Positions 1-10,255 of a stretch of 64,000 bases of DNA are shown one piece after another (position 1 is the first letter of the stretch; the number at the start of each line of letters is the position of its first letter). The DNA is from an uncultured Brachyspira sp. (lineage in GTDB: Bacteria > Spirochaetota > Brachyspiria > Brachyspirales > Brachyspiraceae). The stretch lies in contig NZ_CALXRM010000002.1 in assembly GCF_944390845.1 (NCBI RefSeq), positions 31,804 through 95,803 on the forward strand, in the 5' to 3' direction. Below the pieces are notes generated by a model. The model was not told where the DNA came from. It did no database searches and saw only the letters and a program-made list of their open reading frames with translations. The position numbers were made by a program, and so were the translations under genes.

Positions 1-368
1 TCGGACAAGTAAGTGCAGAATCAACTGGATTTAAACATATAAGCGGTGCTGGCGGACAATTAGACTTCGTATTAGGAGCTTATTTATCTAAAGGCGGTAA
101 GAGCTTTATCTGTTTATCTTCTACAGTAATGGGTAAAGACGGACAATTAAAATCAAGAATAGTTCCTAGCTTTGCTAATGGTACTGTTGTAACAGATACA
201 AGAGCTAATACTCATTATGTTGTAACAGAGTATGGTAAAGTTAATTTGAAAGGTTTATCTACTTGGCAAAGAGCAGAGGCTTTAATATCAATAGCTCATC
301 CAGATTTAAGAGACGGATTAGTAAAAGAAGCTGAAAAAGCTAAAATTTGGAGAAAGAGCAATAAATAA
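1..368 (+). CDS. Butyryl-CoA:acetate CoA-transferase family protein, C-terminal part
   Basis: The frame is open from base 3 and ends in TAA at 366-368, so only about the last 121 residues are present. The visible part carries the glycine-rich GAGGQLDF segment and the VVTEYG and AHPDLRD motifs of the acetyl-CoA hydrolase/4-hydroxybutyrate CoA-transferase family. These enzymes move CoA between acyl groups, typically butyryl-CoA and acetate, in the cytoplasm. The next gene encodes a short-chain acyl-CoA dehydrogenase fusion, which supports a role in butyrate formation. The exact acyl substrate cannot be decided from the C-terminus. The 61-base gap to the next start is compatible with one operon. 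Confidence 0.8.
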   Translation, partial: GQVSAESTGFKHISGAGGQLDFVLGAYLSKGGKSFICLSSTVMGKDGQLKSRIVPSFANGTVVTDTRANTHYVVTEYGKVNLKGLSTWQRAEALISIAHPDLRDGLVKEAEKAKIWRKSNK

Positions 369-429
369 TTGAATTTTGAGATTTATTCCAATTTCGTATA
401 CAAAAATAATAATGTTAAAGGAGAAGCAA

Positions 430-2352
430 ATGTTTAAAACAACTGAACAACACGAAGCGTTCCGTGCTAAAGTCAGAGCTTGGGCAGAAGAGGTTGTAAA
501 ACCTATAGCAGTAGAGCTTGACTTAGATAACAAATTCCCTGATGCAGCTGTAGCTGAAATGGGCGAGAAAAAATTAAATATCATGGGTTTACCTTATGAT
601 AAGAAATATGGCGGTGCAGGACTTGATGTATTAAGTTATGCAATAGCAGTAGAAGAACTTTCAAGAGTAGATGGCGGTGTAGGTGTAATTTTATCAGCAC
701 ATACTTCTTTAGGTTCTTATCCAATCGATGCTTTTGGTACTGAAGAACAAAAGAAAAAATATTTGGTTCCTCTTGCTAAAGGTGAAAAAATAGGTGCTTT
801 CGGTTTAACTGAACCTGAAGCTGGTTCTGATGCTGGCGGTACAGAAACTACTGCTGTATTAAATGGTGATCATTATATATTAAATGGTGAAAAAATATTT
901 ATTACTAATGCTCCTAAAGCAGACACTTATGTAGTATTTGCTGTTACTACTCCTGGTATTGGTACTAGAGGTATTAGTGCTTTCATCGTAGAAAAAGGCT
1001 GGGAAGGCTTTGAATTTGGCGAACACTATAATAAATTAGGTATTCGTTCATCTACTACAGCTCAATTAATTTTCAATGATGTTAAAGTTCCTAAAGAAAA
1101 CTTACTTGGTAAAGAAGGTCAAGGATTCAAAATTGCTATGCAAACTCTTGACGGCGGACGTATAGGTATTGCTGCTCAAGCTTTAGGTATAGCTCAAGGT
1201 GCTTACGAAGCTGCTTTAGAATATGCTAAAGAAAGAATACAGTTTGGCCGTCCTATTGCTCAGCAACAAGCTGTAGCTTTCAAACTTTCTGATATGGCTA
1301 CTAAATTACGTGCTGCTAGACTTTTAGTTTACAGTGCTGCTGAATTAAAACAAGCTCATGAACCTTATGGTATGGAAGCTGCTATGGCTAAACAATATGC
1401 TTCTGATATAGGTTTAGAAGTAGTTAATGATGCACTTCAAATCCATGGCGGTAACGGTTATATTAAAGGTGCTTACATGGTTGAAAGAGCTTACCGTGAT
1501 GCTAAGATTTGTACTATTTATGAAGGTACTAACGAAATTCAAAGAGTTGTTATTTCTGCTGCTATACTTGGTAAAATGCCAAAAGCTCCTGCTGGTGCTG
1601 TTGCTGGTCCTATGGCTAAAAAAGGACCTATCACTGGTGAAAGAAGAAATATCATCTTTAAAGATGGTTCAGCAGAAGACAAAGTTAATGCTTTAGTAGC
1701 TGCTCTTAAAAAAGACGGTATTGATTTCTCAGTTGGTATCGATATAAATACTCCTATACTTGAGGCTGAAAGAGTAGTAAGTGCTGGTAAAGGTATTGGT
1801 GCTAAAGAAAACATGAAACTTGTTGAAGATTTAGCTAAAGCTGCTGGTGCTGCTATAGGATGTTCACGCCCTGTTGCCGAAGAATTAAGATATCTTCCTA
1901 TAAATAGATATGTTGGTATGTCTGGTCAAAAATTCAATGGTAACTTATATATAGCTTGCGGTATTTCTGGTGCTAACCAACACTTAAAAGGTATTAAAAA
2001 TGCTGCTATTATAGTTGCTATCAATACTAGAGGTAATGCTAAAATCTTCAAAAATGCTGACTATGGTATTGTTGGTGATGTTAAAGAAATTTTACCTTTA
2101 TTAGCTAAAGCTTTAGATACAGGTGCTAAAAAACCTGCAGAAGTTCCATTCAAAAAAATGAAGAGAATAGCTCCTAAGAAAACTGTACAAATACAAAAAT
2201 GCTATGTATGTACTGGTTGTGGTTATGAATATAATCCTGCATTAGGTGATCCTGAATCTGAAATCGCTCCAGGTACTGAGTTTAAATCTCTACCAGAAGA
2301 ATGGGTATGTCCAGAATGTAGTGAAGAAAAAGCTAACTTCATAGAAGCTTAA
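430..2352 (+). CDS. Acyl-CoA dehydrogenase / ETF-alpha-like / rubredoxin trimodular fusion
   Basis: This 640-residue protein has three modules. Residues about 1-380 are a short-chain acyl-CoA dehydrogenase, with the flavin-region motif [11 protein letters not shown] and the catalytic-glutamate motif YEGTNEIQR. Residues about 400-570 match the FAD-binding C-terminal domain of ETF alpha ([30 protein letters not shown]). Residues about 590-640 are a rubredoxin with CYVCTGCGY and CPEC iron ligands. Related fusions are known from other anaerobes such as fusobacteria. The module order suggests electrons pass from acyl-CoA through two flavins to the iron centre, but that is inference. The ATG at 430 follows AAAGGAG at 417-423; the frame is open further upstream without a better start. 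No ETF-beta gene is visible. The next gene is a flavodiiron protein, a known rubredoxin oxidant. Confidence 0.93.
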   Translation: MFKTTEQHEAFRAKVRAWAEEVVKPIAVELDLDNKFPDAAVAEMGEKKLNIMGLPYDKKYGGAGLDVLSYAIAVEELSRVDGGVGVILSAHTSLGSYPIDAFGTEEQKKKYLVPLAKGEKIGAFGLTEPEAGSDAGGTETTAVLNGDHYILNGEKIFITNAPKADTYVVFAVTTPGIGTRGISAFIVEKGWEGFEFGEHYNKLGIRSSTTAQLIFNDVKVPKENLLGKEGQGFKIAMQTLDGGRIGIAAQALGIAQGAYEAALEYAKERIQFGRPIAQQQAVAFKLSDMATKLRAARLLVYSAAELKQAHEPYGMEAAMAKQYASDIGLEVVNDALQIHGGNGYIKGAYMVERAYRDAKICTIYEGTNEIQRVVISAAILGKMPKAPAGAVAGPMAKKGPITGERRNIIFKDGSAEDKVNALVAALKKDGIDFSVGIDINTPILEAERVVSAGKGIGAKENMKLVEDLAKAAGAAIGCSRPVAEELRYLPINRYVGMSGQKFNGNLYIACGISGANQHLKGIKNAAIIVAINTRGNAKIFKNADYGIVGDVKEILPLLAKALDTGAKKPAEVPFKKMKRIAPKKTVQIQKCYVCTGCGYEYNPALGDPESEIAPGTEFKSLPEEWVCPECSEEKANFIEA

Positions 2353-2394
2353 TCACTAAAAATGAAATCTATGCAATAATTAAGGAGGAAAATA

Positions 2395-3609
2395 ATGCAT
2401 TGTGTTAGAAAAGTTACTGAAGATTTATATTGGGTTGGAGCGAATGAACATCGCTTAGCTTTATTTGAAAATGTACACCCTTTAACTAGAGGTGTTTCTT
2501 ATAACTCTTATGTTCTTGTAGAAGAAAAAGAAACTGTTCTTTTTGATACAGTAGACTGGGCTGTTTGCAGACAATTCTTAGATAACTTAGAATATGTTTT
2601 AAATGGCAGAAAACTTGACTATATGATTATTAACCATATGGAACCAGATCATGCTGCTTCTATAGAAGAAGTTTTAATACGTCACCCAGAAACTAAAGTT
2701 ATATCTACAGAAAAAGCATTTATGTTTATGGATCAATTTGGTTTCGCTATTCCTGAAGATAAAAAAGATGTTGTAAAAGAAGGCGATACAAGAAAATTCG
2801 GAAAACATGAAATTGCTTTCGTTGGTGCTCAAATGGTACACTGGCCTGAAGCTATGGTTAGCTTTGATACTTATAATGGTGTATTATTCTCTGCTGACGC
2901 TTTCGGTTCTTTCATAGCTTTAGATGGTAGATTATTCAATGATGAAGTTAACTTCGACAGAGATTGGTTAGATGAGGCTAGAAGATATTATACTAATATC
3001 GTTGGTAAATATGGCCCTCATGTACAAAACTTACTTAAAAAAGCTGGCGGAATTATTGATAAAATTAAAATGTTCTGTCCTTTACATGGACCTATTTGGA
3101 GAAACAATTTAGGCTATATACTTGACAAATACAACAAATGGAGCACTTATGAACCTGAAGAAAAAGGTGTATTAATCGTATATGCTTCTATGTACGGCAA
3201 CACTGAAGATATGGTTGGTGTTTTAGCTTGCAAATTAGCTGAAAAAGGAATAACTAATATCACTATGTGCGATGTTTCTAGCACTGATGTTTCTTATTTG
3301 ATCGCTCATACTTTCAAACTAAGCCACATTGTATTAGCTTCTGTTACTTATAACCTAAATATTTATCCACCTATGCATAACTATTTAGATGATATGAGAG
3401 CTCTTAATGTTCAAAAACGTAAATTTGCTCTTATCGAAAATGGTTCTTGGGCTCCTAAATCTGGTGCTTTGATGCAGGAATTCATAGAAAATAACTTGAA
3501 ACAATGTGAAATTTTAGATACTCAAATTTCTGTTTCTTCTTCTATGAAAGAAGCTAACGTTGGTGAAATGGATGCTTTAGTTGATGCTATAGTTGAATCT
3601 ATGAAATAA
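2395..3609 (+). CDS. fprA: A-type flavodiiron protein (FprA family)
   Basis: The 404-residue protein has an N-terminal metallo-beta-lactamase-like diiron domain and a C-terminal flavodoxin domain. All diiron ligands are visible: H81, E83, D85 and H86 in HMEPDH, H149, D168 and H231. The flavin phosphate loop is near residue 263 (YASMYGNTEDM). Members reduce O2 to water, and in some cases NO to N2O, with electrons from rubredoxin in the cytoplasm. An AAGGAGG site lies just upstream, 42 bases after the rubredoxin-containing fusion, so the two are probably co-transcribed and may be partners. A strong hairpin terminator follows. O2 rather than NO as the main substrate is inferred from family knowledge. 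Confidence 0.95.
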   Translation: MHCVRKVTEDLYWVGANEHRLALFENVHPLTRGVSYNSYVLVEEKETVLFDTVDWAVCRQFLDNLEYVLNGRKLDYMIINHMEPDHAASIEEVLIRHPETKVISTEKAFMFMDQFGFAIPEDKKDVVKEGDTRKFGKHEIAFVGAQMVHWPEAMVSFDTYNGVLFSADAFGSFIALDGRLFNDEVNFDRDWLDEARRYYTNIVGKYGPHVQNLLKKAGGIIDKIKMFCPLHGPIWRNNLGYILDKYNKWSTYEPEEKGVLIVYASMYGNTEDMVGVLACKLAEKGITNITMCDVSSTDVSYLIAHTFKLSHIVLASVTYNLNIYPPMHNYLDDMRALNVQKRKFALIENGSWAPKSGALMQEFIENNLKQCEILDTQISVSSSMKEANVGEMDALVDAIVESMK

Positions 3610-3634
3610 TAAATATATTATTCATATAAGTAAG

Positions 3635-3671
3635 GCCGGTTCAGGTTTTTATGCTTGAATCGGCTTTTTTT
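3635..3671 (+). terminator. Rho-independent terminator after the flavodiiron gene
   Basis: GCCGGTTCA at 3635-3643 pairs with TGAATCGGC at 3656-3664 (one G-T pair) and a run of seven T follows. It ends the dehydrogenase-flavodiiron transcript. Confidence 0.85.
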
Positions 3672-3774
3672 GTATAAATGATTTTTAAATTTTTACGAAA
3701 ATACTAATAATATAAATAAGAAAAAGTTAATATTATGTAATAATAGATAATTAAATTTAAGGAAATAATTTTGT

Positions 3775-5394
3775 ATGGTAAGTATTAAAAGACAAAGACA
3801 GATTAAATTATTTTTGATATTATCTATTATATTAACTGTGATAATAGTAATATTTGCTATATTTGGTTATTTTCCTTATGGCTTGCATAAAAAAGATATG
3901 TCTGATGTGAAAATACCAAAAGACAGTATTGCTTATGTTAGTGTTAAAAGTCTTGAAAAAAGTGTTTTAAAATTATCTGATTCCATATATGCATATAGAA
4001 TATCTCATGATGAATCTATGTATGATTTTTCTATATTGCTTAGAAGTGTTGAAGCTTTTTCTCATAAATTACAAACAAATGATAATTTTTTTGTGAAATT
4101 TGCTTCAAAGCCTATATTAAAAAGAAATGCAGCTTTGCTTTTATGGGGATATAATGGAAGTTTAGAAAATTCAGAGCTTTTTTATCTTTTTGATATTGGA
4201 AAATTAAATGCTTTTCTATTAAAATCATTTTTTAATTCTGAAAGTTTAACTATAGATAATAAATCTTATAATATAAAAAAAGTAAATTATGGCGGAAAAA
4301 AAATATATACTTTAGATAATGGAAGTCCATATTTATTTTTTAGCTTTCATAAAGGTGTTTTGATAGCAACAAAGCATTATAATAATATAAAAAAATTAAT
4401 AGATTTCTTTAACTCTAAACCAGATAATTTGGAAGATATAGCATTGCTTAATAATGTAAAAAACAGCTATGATTCTGATGTGTCTTTTTATATAAACAAA
4501 CAGTTATATGATTATAATAATTGCGAAGGTTCTCTTTTATTTACTCCTTTAAAATATTTTAATAATGTTTATTCAATGTATGGTAATATTAAATTGAATG
4601 ATGACAATGGACTTGCTGATATTTATGTTGATTATGAATACGGCGGTTCTGACAGATATTCACTTTATGGATTAGACGGTAATATAGATATACAGAATTA
4701 TTTATCTAAAGAAAGAACTATTATGTATTTGGGAGTTAAATCTTATTTAGCCGGGCTTTATCCTATAGTATATAATGATTTAAGATATAAACATGATAAT
4801 AAATTATCTTCTGAAATATATAATTTATTCACAAAAATGAATGATATTTATTCTTTTGGAAGTATTATAAATGATTTATATGGAGAAATGGCTATAGCTT
4901 ATATAGAAGCAAAAAGATCAGAGATTATTTATCCTGTTGTTATATTTAATATAGAAAATGATAATTCTTTACTTCCAAAATTGGAAATAGCTTTATTAGA
5001 AAAATATCCTGATCTCAATAAAGGCGAAAGAAGTTATAATAATAATTTTATATATTCTTATGATTTGAATAATGGACATTCACTTTATTATACTTTTATA
5101 GGTACTATATATTTTGCTAGTGAAGATGAGAAGGCTATTGAGACTGTAATAGATAATAGTTATGATCAGGAAAATTTAGCATCTTATATAAAAAGTCAAA
5201 TTTCTAAAGATATGGATGCTGATTATATATTTACTATACAGCTTTCAAAATCACAGAATATATTGAGAGATTTTGATATACCTCTTAGAACTTGGAGTTA
5301 TCCTAACAGTATAATAGTAGGTTCTACTATTACTTCTAATTATACTCATATTAATATAGATTTTAAAGCTAATTTTAATAGTGTAACTAAATAG
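3775..5394 (+). CDS. Membrane-anchored protein of unknown function
   Basis: I do not recognise this 539-residue protein. It has a basic N-terminus (residues 1-10) followed by one strongly hydrophobic helix at about residues 12-32, with no signal-peptidase motif, so it is probably anchored in the inner membrane with the remainder outside. The rest is rich in Asn, Tyr, Ser and Ile and looks like a mixed alpha/beta domain. The opening after the anchor ([12 protein letters not shown]) is vaguely like DUF3352-type periplasmic proteins, a weak resemblance. ATG at 3775 has AAGGAAA at 3759-3765. A terminator separates it from the upstream operon; prfA follows after 74 bases. Confidence 0.75.
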   Translation: MVSIKRQRQIKLFLILSIILTVIIVIFAIFGYFPYGLHKKDMSDVKIPKDSIAYVSVKSLEKSVLKLSDSIYAYRISHDESMYDFSILLRSVEAFSHKLQTNDNFFVKFASKPILKRNAALLLWGYNGSLENSELFYLFDIGKLNAFLLKSFFNSESLTIDNKSYNIKKVNYGGKKIYTLDNGSPYLFFSFHKGVLIATKHYNNIKKLIDFFNSKPDNLEDIALLNNVKNSYDSDVSFYINKQLYDYNNCEGSLLFTPLKYFNNVYSMYGNIKLNDDNGLADIYVDYEYGGSDRYSLYGLDGNIDIQNYLSKERTIMYLGVKSYLAGLYPIVYNDLRYKHDNKLSSEIYNLFTKMNDIYSFGSIINDLYGEMAIAYIEAKRSEIIYPVVIFNIENDNSLLPKLEIALLEKYPDLNKGERSYNNNFIYSYDLNNGHSLYYTFIGTIYFASEDEKAIETVIDNSYDQENLASYIKSQISKDMDADYIFTIQLSKSQNILRDFDIPLRTWSYPNSIIVGSTITSNYTHINIDFKANFNSVTK

Positions 5395-5468
5395 TCATTT
5401 TTATAATAGTTGATAAATATTATTATTTGTATATAATTGCATATTATTTTTGGAGAGAAATTTATTTT

Positions 5469-6545
5469 ATGTCAATAATTGATAAACTGTCACTTGTAGA
5501 AAATACTTATGAAGATATAGTAAAAAAGCTTAATGATGCTAATATAAAAGATAATAGAGTAATTCAAGATTTGATGAAAAAGAAATCTGAAATAGAAGAT
5601 ATTGTTGAAGGATACAGAAAGTTAAAAGTTGTATTAAAACAGATAGATGAATCAAATGAAATGATTAATAATGCCGATACGGATAAAGAACTTAAAGAAA
5701 TGGCATTGATGGAAATAGATGAGCTTAATCAGAAAAAAGAAGATATAATAAATGATCTTAGACTTCTATTACTTCCAAAAGATAAAAATGACGGAAAAAA
5801 TATTATAGTTGAGATTAGAGTAGGTACTGGAGGAGATGAATCTGCTTTATTTGTAGGCGATTTATTTAGAATGTATTCAAGATTTATAGAAAGAGCCAAT
5901 TTAAAAATGGAAATAATAGATATAAGTCCTACAGAGCTTGGCGGGTATAAAGAAGTAATATTTTCTGTGTCTGGAAAAAATGCGTATAGAACATTAAAAT
6001 TTGAAAGTGGAACACATAGGGTTCAAAGAATACCTGCTACCGAATCAGGCGGAAGAATTCATACATCTGCTTCTACAGTTGCAGTTATGCCGGAAGCTAT
6101 GGAAAGTGAAGTTATTATTAAAGATGAAGATATAAGAGTTGATATATTCCGTTCAAGCGGTCCTGGAGGTCAATCTGTTAATACTACTGATAGTGCTGTA
6201 AGGATTACACATTTACCTACAGGTTTAGTGGTTCAATGTCAAGATGAAAAAAGTCAGCATAAAAATAAGGCTAAGGCTTTAAAAGTATTGCGTGCTAGGA
6301 TATATGAAAAAGAGGAAGCTGAAAGAAAGGCTAAAGAAGCTAAAGAAAGAAGGGATCAAATAGGTTCAGGTGATAGAAGTGAAAGGATAAGAACTTATAA
6401 TTTCCCTCAGAACAGAGTCACTGATCATAGAATAAATGTTACGCTTTATAAACTTGACAGATTTATGGACGGAGAGATAACTGAAATAACTGATGCTCTA
6501 TTTAAAAAAGAACAGGAAGATATGTTGGCTTCTTACTCTGACTAA
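5469..6545 (+). CDS. prfA: Peptide chain release factor 1
   Basis: The 358-residue protein is the class I release factor for UAA and UAG stop codons. The peptidyl-tRNA hydrolysis motif GGQ sits in [10 protein letters not shown]. The stop-codon reading tripeptide is PAT in [10 protein letters not shown], the RF1 type; RF2 would have SPF there. Length is normal for RF1. The frame stays open upstream to a TTG at 5427, but ATG at 5469 with GGAG at 5452-5455 gives the expected N-terminus. It lies directly before a zinc-ribbon unknown and the spiro-SPASM gene with gaps of only 11 and 22 bases, so these probably form one operon. RF1 does not read UGA, which matters here because three genes in this window use UGA in frame. 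Confidence 0.96.
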   Translation: MSIIDKLSLVENTYEDIVKKLNDANIKDNRVIQDLMKKKSEIEDIVEGYRKLKVVLKQIDESNEMINNADTDKELKEMALMEIDELNQKKEDIINDLRLLLLPKDKNDGKNIIVEIRVGTGGDESALFVGDLFRMYSRFIERANLKMEIIDISPTELGGYKEVIFSVSGKNAYRTLKFESGTHRVQRIPATESGGRIHTSASTVAVMPEAMESEVIIKDEDIRVDIFRSSGPGGQSVNTTDSAVRITHLPTGLVVQCQDEKSQHKNKAKALKVLRARIYEKEEAERKAKEAKERRDQIGSGDRSERIRTYNFPQNRVTDHRINVTLYKLDRFMDGEITEITDALFKKEQEDMLASYSD

Positions 6546-6556
6546 TAGGATTATTT

Positions 6557-7240
6557 ATGAAAGATGTAAATAATATTTTAGGCGAAGAAAAAATTATTCA
6601 TAATATATATAAATCTGATCCTGCAATAGAATATATAAAAAGTTTTGATAATGTTTTATATTGTGATTATTCTTATGAGAGCGGTGCCGATTGTCTTATG
6701 GGATTATTTGCATATCATGAAGATAATAAATATCTTTTCGGAGAATTTGGAGTATTTAAAGAAAATAGAGATGAATCAAGACTTGTTGTAAGCGATTATC
6801 CTGAGCATATAACAGCAGACAATTATAAACTTACAAATGATAAATTTCTTGATTTGCTTAATTTGCATAATATTTCTATGGAGCAGTTTCATTCTCTTAT
6901 TGGAGAAAATAAAATAAAAACTATAAAATCTAATCCTTTCAAAAAAATTGCTTTAAATGAATATATAGAAATTTTTCCTCATAGATATATAAATAACAGA
7001 ATTAAAATGTATGGAAAAAATAAATATGAGAGAATTAATGTTGAAAATATACTTGAAGGTTTAATATATAGATGTCCTTATTGCGGAGCAAGCAGTTTTT
7101 TAAAAATATTAGATAATGATATAAATAATTTAGAAGCAGTATATAATATTGATGATGATAATATAGAAAATAATTTATATGTATGCGGAGTTTGTAATCT
7201 TATAATAAGGACTCCTGATAGCATTATGGATTTTATTTAA
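6557..7240 (+). CDS. Zinc-ribbon protein of unknown function
   Basis: This 227-residue protein is not recognised. Its C-terminal part carries two cysteine pairs, CPYCG and, about 42 residues later, CGVC, which would make a zinc ribbon. The N-terminal two thirds is acidic and shows no signal peptide or membrane helix, so it is probably cytoplasmic. It starts 11 bases after prfA with AGGATTA upstream and ends 22 bases before the spiro-SPASM gene, so the three should share a transcript. The context gives no firm function. Confidence 0.7.
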   Translation: MKDVNNILGEEKIIHNIYKSDPAIEYIKSFDNVLYCDYSYESGADCLMGLFAYHEDNKYLFGEFGVFKENRDESRLVVSDYPEHITADNYKLTNDKFLDLLNLHNISMEQFHSLIGENKIKTIKSNPFKKIALNEYIEIFPHRYINNRIKMYGKNKYERINVENILEGLIYRCPYCGASSFLKILDNDINNLEAVYNIDDDNIENNLYVCGVCNLIIRTPDSIMDFI

Positions 7241-7262
7241 TTAATTAAAAAGAGGTAGTATA

Positions 7263-8702
7263 ATGAGTTTTTTAGTATTGGTTGATAAATCTTTTAGCAA
7301 TGAATTTTCTAAAGAGTTTGATGGTATTTTTAATGAAAAAATTAATCTTTTAAAAGATGCTTTAACTTGTGATGTTAAATATATAGAAAATAATGATCTT
7401 GAAAATATAGATAATTATTTGAATAATATTTTTAATGAAAGTGAAAATTATGATAATATCATTTACATACCATCTAATATGCCTTTATTCAATATAGATG
7501 AAACTGTAAAACTTACAAAAATTCATGAAGAAAATATTGCCTATTTTAGTTATGGTGAAAATTATCCTCTTGGAATTGTACCTATAATAATAAGAAGAAC
7601 TGCTTTTGAGAAATTATTTAATATTATAAAAACAAAAAATATAAAACCTTCTGAAAATGCTATAAATAATATTGTTTTTGTTGATCCTAACTTCTTTGAA
7701 ATAGAAATACTTATATCTAATCATGATATGAGATATTACAGACTTTCATTTTTTGCAGACAGTAAAAGAAACAATATTCTTATTAAAAAACTTATAAATA
7801 ATAAAAGTTATGATGAAATTGTTAATTTGATAGAAAAAGATCCTAGCATAAGAAGAACATTGCCTTCATATATAGAAATAGATATCACTAATAGACAAAA
7901 TTCAGTAAATAAATATTTATTAAAAAGCGAGGCATTTAAAGCAGAACTTTCTAAAGAAGAAAAAAATATTACTTTGGAAGAGTTTAAAACTATTTATGAT
8001 AAATTATATGATTTTTGTAATGATTTTCATATGTCTATAGGAAGTCATTATGAACCATTATTTAATAAAGATATTTTTGAAATATTAGATTATGCTACAT
8101 CAAACAAAAGTGTTAATATATATTTAGAAACAAATGCATCGCTTCTTGACAGCGAGAAAGCTAAAAGACTAATTGGTTTACAGGCTGAAAGAAATAATTT
8201 GCATGTGATTATTCATTTAGATACTGTAGATGAAAATGTTTATAATAAAATATATGAGGGTTCTGATATAAAAAATATAATTTCTAATATAGATTATTAT
8301 TTGTTGAGAGAACCTAAAAATACTTATTTACAGATAGTAAAACAGAAGGATAATTTTGATTATTTAGCTTCATACTATAAATATTTTGATAAATACAAAA
8401 TAGAAATTATAATGCAGAAATATTATACTTATAGAGGAATTGTAGATGATAATAGAGTAGGGGATATGGCCCCTCTTATAAATGTAGGCTGCTGGCATTT
8501 AGCTAGAGATTTATTTATAGATTCTTACGGCGATGTGTATATTTGCAGATTTGATATAAATAAAGAAAAGAAGATAGATTCAATATATAATTCTAGTTTA
8601 GAAAATATATGGAGTATATTAGATAAATATTATAATGATAATGTATCTAAGAATATAGATTTTTGTAAGAATTGTGATGAATGGTATTTATATAATTTTT
8701 AA
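7263..8702 (+). CDS. Spiro-SPASM protein (radical-SAM-like without the cluster cysteines)
   Basis: The 479-residue protein matches what is known of the spirochaete-restricted spiro-SPASM family. The C-terminus has a SPASM-like cysteine set: C410 in VGCWH, C428 in GDVYICRF, and C468 and C471 in CKNCDEW. Upstream, a radical-SAM-like segment begins IEIDITNRQNSVNKYL at residue 204, where active enzymes read TNRCNLxCxxC; here the cysteines are absent. SHYEPLFNKDIF near residue 261 resembles the GEP motif. Residues 1-200 look like a nucleotidyltransferase or glycosyltransferase-A fold (IYIPSNMPLF, YPLGIVPIIIRR), an inference. Function is unknown. GAGGTAG precedes ATG at 7263. It is followed after two bases by a membrane protein gene. 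Confidence 0.85.
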   Translation: MSFLVLVDKSFSNEFSKEFDGIFNEKINLLKDALTCDVKYIENNDLENIDNYLNNIFNESENYDNIIYIPSNMPLFNIDETVKLTKIHEENIAYFSYGENYPLGIVPIIIRRTAFEKLFNIIKTKNIKPSENAINNIVFVDPNFFEIEILISNHDMRYYRLSFFADSKRNNILIKKLINNKSYDEIVNLIEKDPSIRRTLPSYIEIDITNRQNSVNKYLLKSEAFKAELSKEEKNITLEEFKTIYDKLYDFCNDFHMSIGSHYEPLFNKDIFEILDYATSNKSVNIYLETNASLLDSEKAKRLIGLQAERNNLHVIIHLDTVDENVYNKIYEGSDIKNIISNIDYYLLREPKNTYLQIVKQKDNFDYLASYYKYFDKYKIEIIMQKYYTYRGIVDDNRVGDMAPLINVGCWHLARDLFIDSYGDVYICRFDINKEKKIDSIYNSSLENIWSILDKYYNDNVSKNIDFCKNCDEWYLYNF

Positions 8703-8704
8703 TT

Positions 8705-9136
8705 ATGGAAAATGTAGTAGTAAAATATTTGGAATTTGTTGTAGCTTGTTATATTGTTAAATTTTTAGCTACAAGATTTATATTAGAATTTCAATTTATA
8801 AAGAAATTTAATTATACAAGAGAAATTCTTCCGGGTGTGCGTAATTGGAATAATAGACTTAAAATGATTTATTATTTTGAATTATTCTCTTTTATTCAAA
8901 GTTTATTAGTAGCATTATATTTTATGACATTTTCGTATTTTATACCTTTGGGAAGTCATATAAAATTGATAATAAGTTTCTTATTTTATGCTTTTTTAGT
9001 GATAGCTGATAAGGTGAGATTTTCTGTTATACTTACAAATTATCCGTATTCACTTTTAATAATGGATACAGCTATATTTTTAGCAGTAAGTCTTTTGCAG
9101 TTTATAGTGATGGCATTTATGAATGCTACATTATAA
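8705..9136 (+). CDS. Small integral membrane protein of unknown function
   Basis: The 143-residue protein is almost entirely hydrophobic, with four probable transmembrane helices at about residues 8-26, 52-80, 87-108 and 117-142. I cannot assign a family. It starts two bases after the stop of the spiro-SPASM gene, so translation is probably coupled and the two may act together at the membrane. A bidirectional terminator follows. Confidence 0.7.
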   Translation: MENVVVKYLEFVVACYIVKFLATRFILEFQFIKKFNYTREILPGVRNWNNRLKMIYYFELFSFIQSLLVALYFMTFSYFIPLGSHIKLIISFLFYAFLVIADKVRFSVILTNYPYSLLIMDTAIFLAVSLLQFIVMAFMNATL

Positions 9137-9140
9137 ATAA

Positions 9141-9180
9141 AAAAGTGAAATTATATAAAGATATATAATCTCACTTTTTA
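9141..9180. terminator. Bidirectional terminator between convergent genes
   Basis: AAAAGTGA...TTATAT on the left pairs with ATATAA.TCACTTTTT on the right, with A and T tracts on both sides, so it can end transcription from either direction. Confidence 0.8.
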
Positions 9181-9189
9181 TAATAATTT

Positions 9190-10176
9190 TTAATTTTGTT
9201 CTATTGTTATAGAAGCACCTATATCCATAGAATGCGTTTTTCCTTTATAGCTGGCTTTTTCTGATATTATAGAGTTATCCATAAATGCATTTGTTATGCT
9301 TGTTTCTTCAAATATTATGCAGTTTTTTAATATAGAATTTTCTATTTTTGAATTTCTTCCAATATGTACATAAGGTCCGATAACAGAACTTTCTATTTTT
9401 ACATCTTTATCTATAAATACAGGAGGTATTATAGCTGTGTCTTTTATTCCTTTGCTCAATATTTCATGTTTTATTATAGTTCTGTTAGTTTCTATCATAG
9501 TAGATTTTTCACCGCAGTCGTACCAGCCATCTAATTTGAATGTTTTAAATACTATTCCGTTTTCTATCATATGTTCCAATGCATCTGTAAGCTGATATTC
9601 ATTTTTGGTTTTTATATCATTGTCAATAATGTATTTTATAGAATCAAATAATTCTTTTGAATTGACAATATTATACATACCAGTAAGAGCTAAATTACTT
9701 ATAGGTTCTTGTGGTTTTTCTACTAATTTTGTTATGACACCATTTTCATTTAAAATGGCAACTCCAAATCTGCTTGGATTATCTACTTCGCATACACCAA
9801 GAGCATTTTCATTCTTACTTACTATATGAGATAAATTCAATTTAAATATAGTATCTCCAAGAATAATAAATATTTTATCATCATCTTTTATATATTCTTT
9901 TGTAAGATAAATGGCATGAGCTAATCCCTTAAACTCTTTTTGTTCTACAAATGTTAATTTGATATCTTTATATTTATTTTGTAAATATTCAATCATTTGG
10001 TCTTTTAAATAACCAACAATAAATATAACTTCTTCTAAATCTTGTATAGAAGAAATTTCTGTCATTATGAAATCTATAATTGTAGAACCTGCTATAGGAA
10101 GTATTGGTTTAGGTTTTGTAATTGTATGTGGTCTTAATCTTGTGCCTTCTCCGGCAGCTGGTATAATAACTTTCAA
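9190..10176 (-). CDS. NDP-sugar pyrophosphorylase / sugar-1-phosphate nucleotidyltransferase
   Basis: The 328-residue enzyme opens with VIIPAAGEGTRLRPHT followed by KPKPILPI, the nucleotide-binding signature of sugar-1-phosphate nucleotidyltransferases. These form NDP-sugars from NTP and sugar-1-phosphate for cell-envelope glycans. The C-terminal 80 residues have the spaced Ile/Val pattern of left-handed beta-helix hexapeptide repeats (VIGPYVHIGRNSKIENS), as in GlmU- and RmlA-like proteins. The frame is open to 10242, but the TTG at 10176 has AAGGA at 10188-10184 and places the conserved motif at the usual distance from the N-terminus, so I chose it. The sugar cannot be told. It ends a minus-strand run behind a DJ-1 family gene. 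Confidence 0.85.
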   Translation of the reverse strand: MKVIIPAAGEGTRLRPHTITKPKPILPIAGSTIIDFIMTEISSIQDLEEVIFIVGYLKDQMIEYLQNKYKDIKLTFVEQKEFKGLAHAIYLTKEYIKDDDKIFIILGDTIFKLNLSHIVSKNENALGVCEVDNPSRFGVAILNENGVITKLVEKPQEPISNLALTGMYNIVNSKELFDSIKYIIDNDIKTKNEYQLTDALEHMIENGIVFKTFKLDGWYDCGEKSTMIETNRTIIKHEILSKGIKDTAIIPPVFIDKDVKIESSVIGPYVHIGRNSKIENSILKNCIIFEETSITNAFMDNSIISEKASYKGKTHSMDIGASITIEQN

Positions 10177-10255
10177 TTTTTTATCCTTAAAAAAATCTTT
10201 TATATATATTATATAATATATATAAAAGATTTGTAAAATCAATATTATTTGTAAT

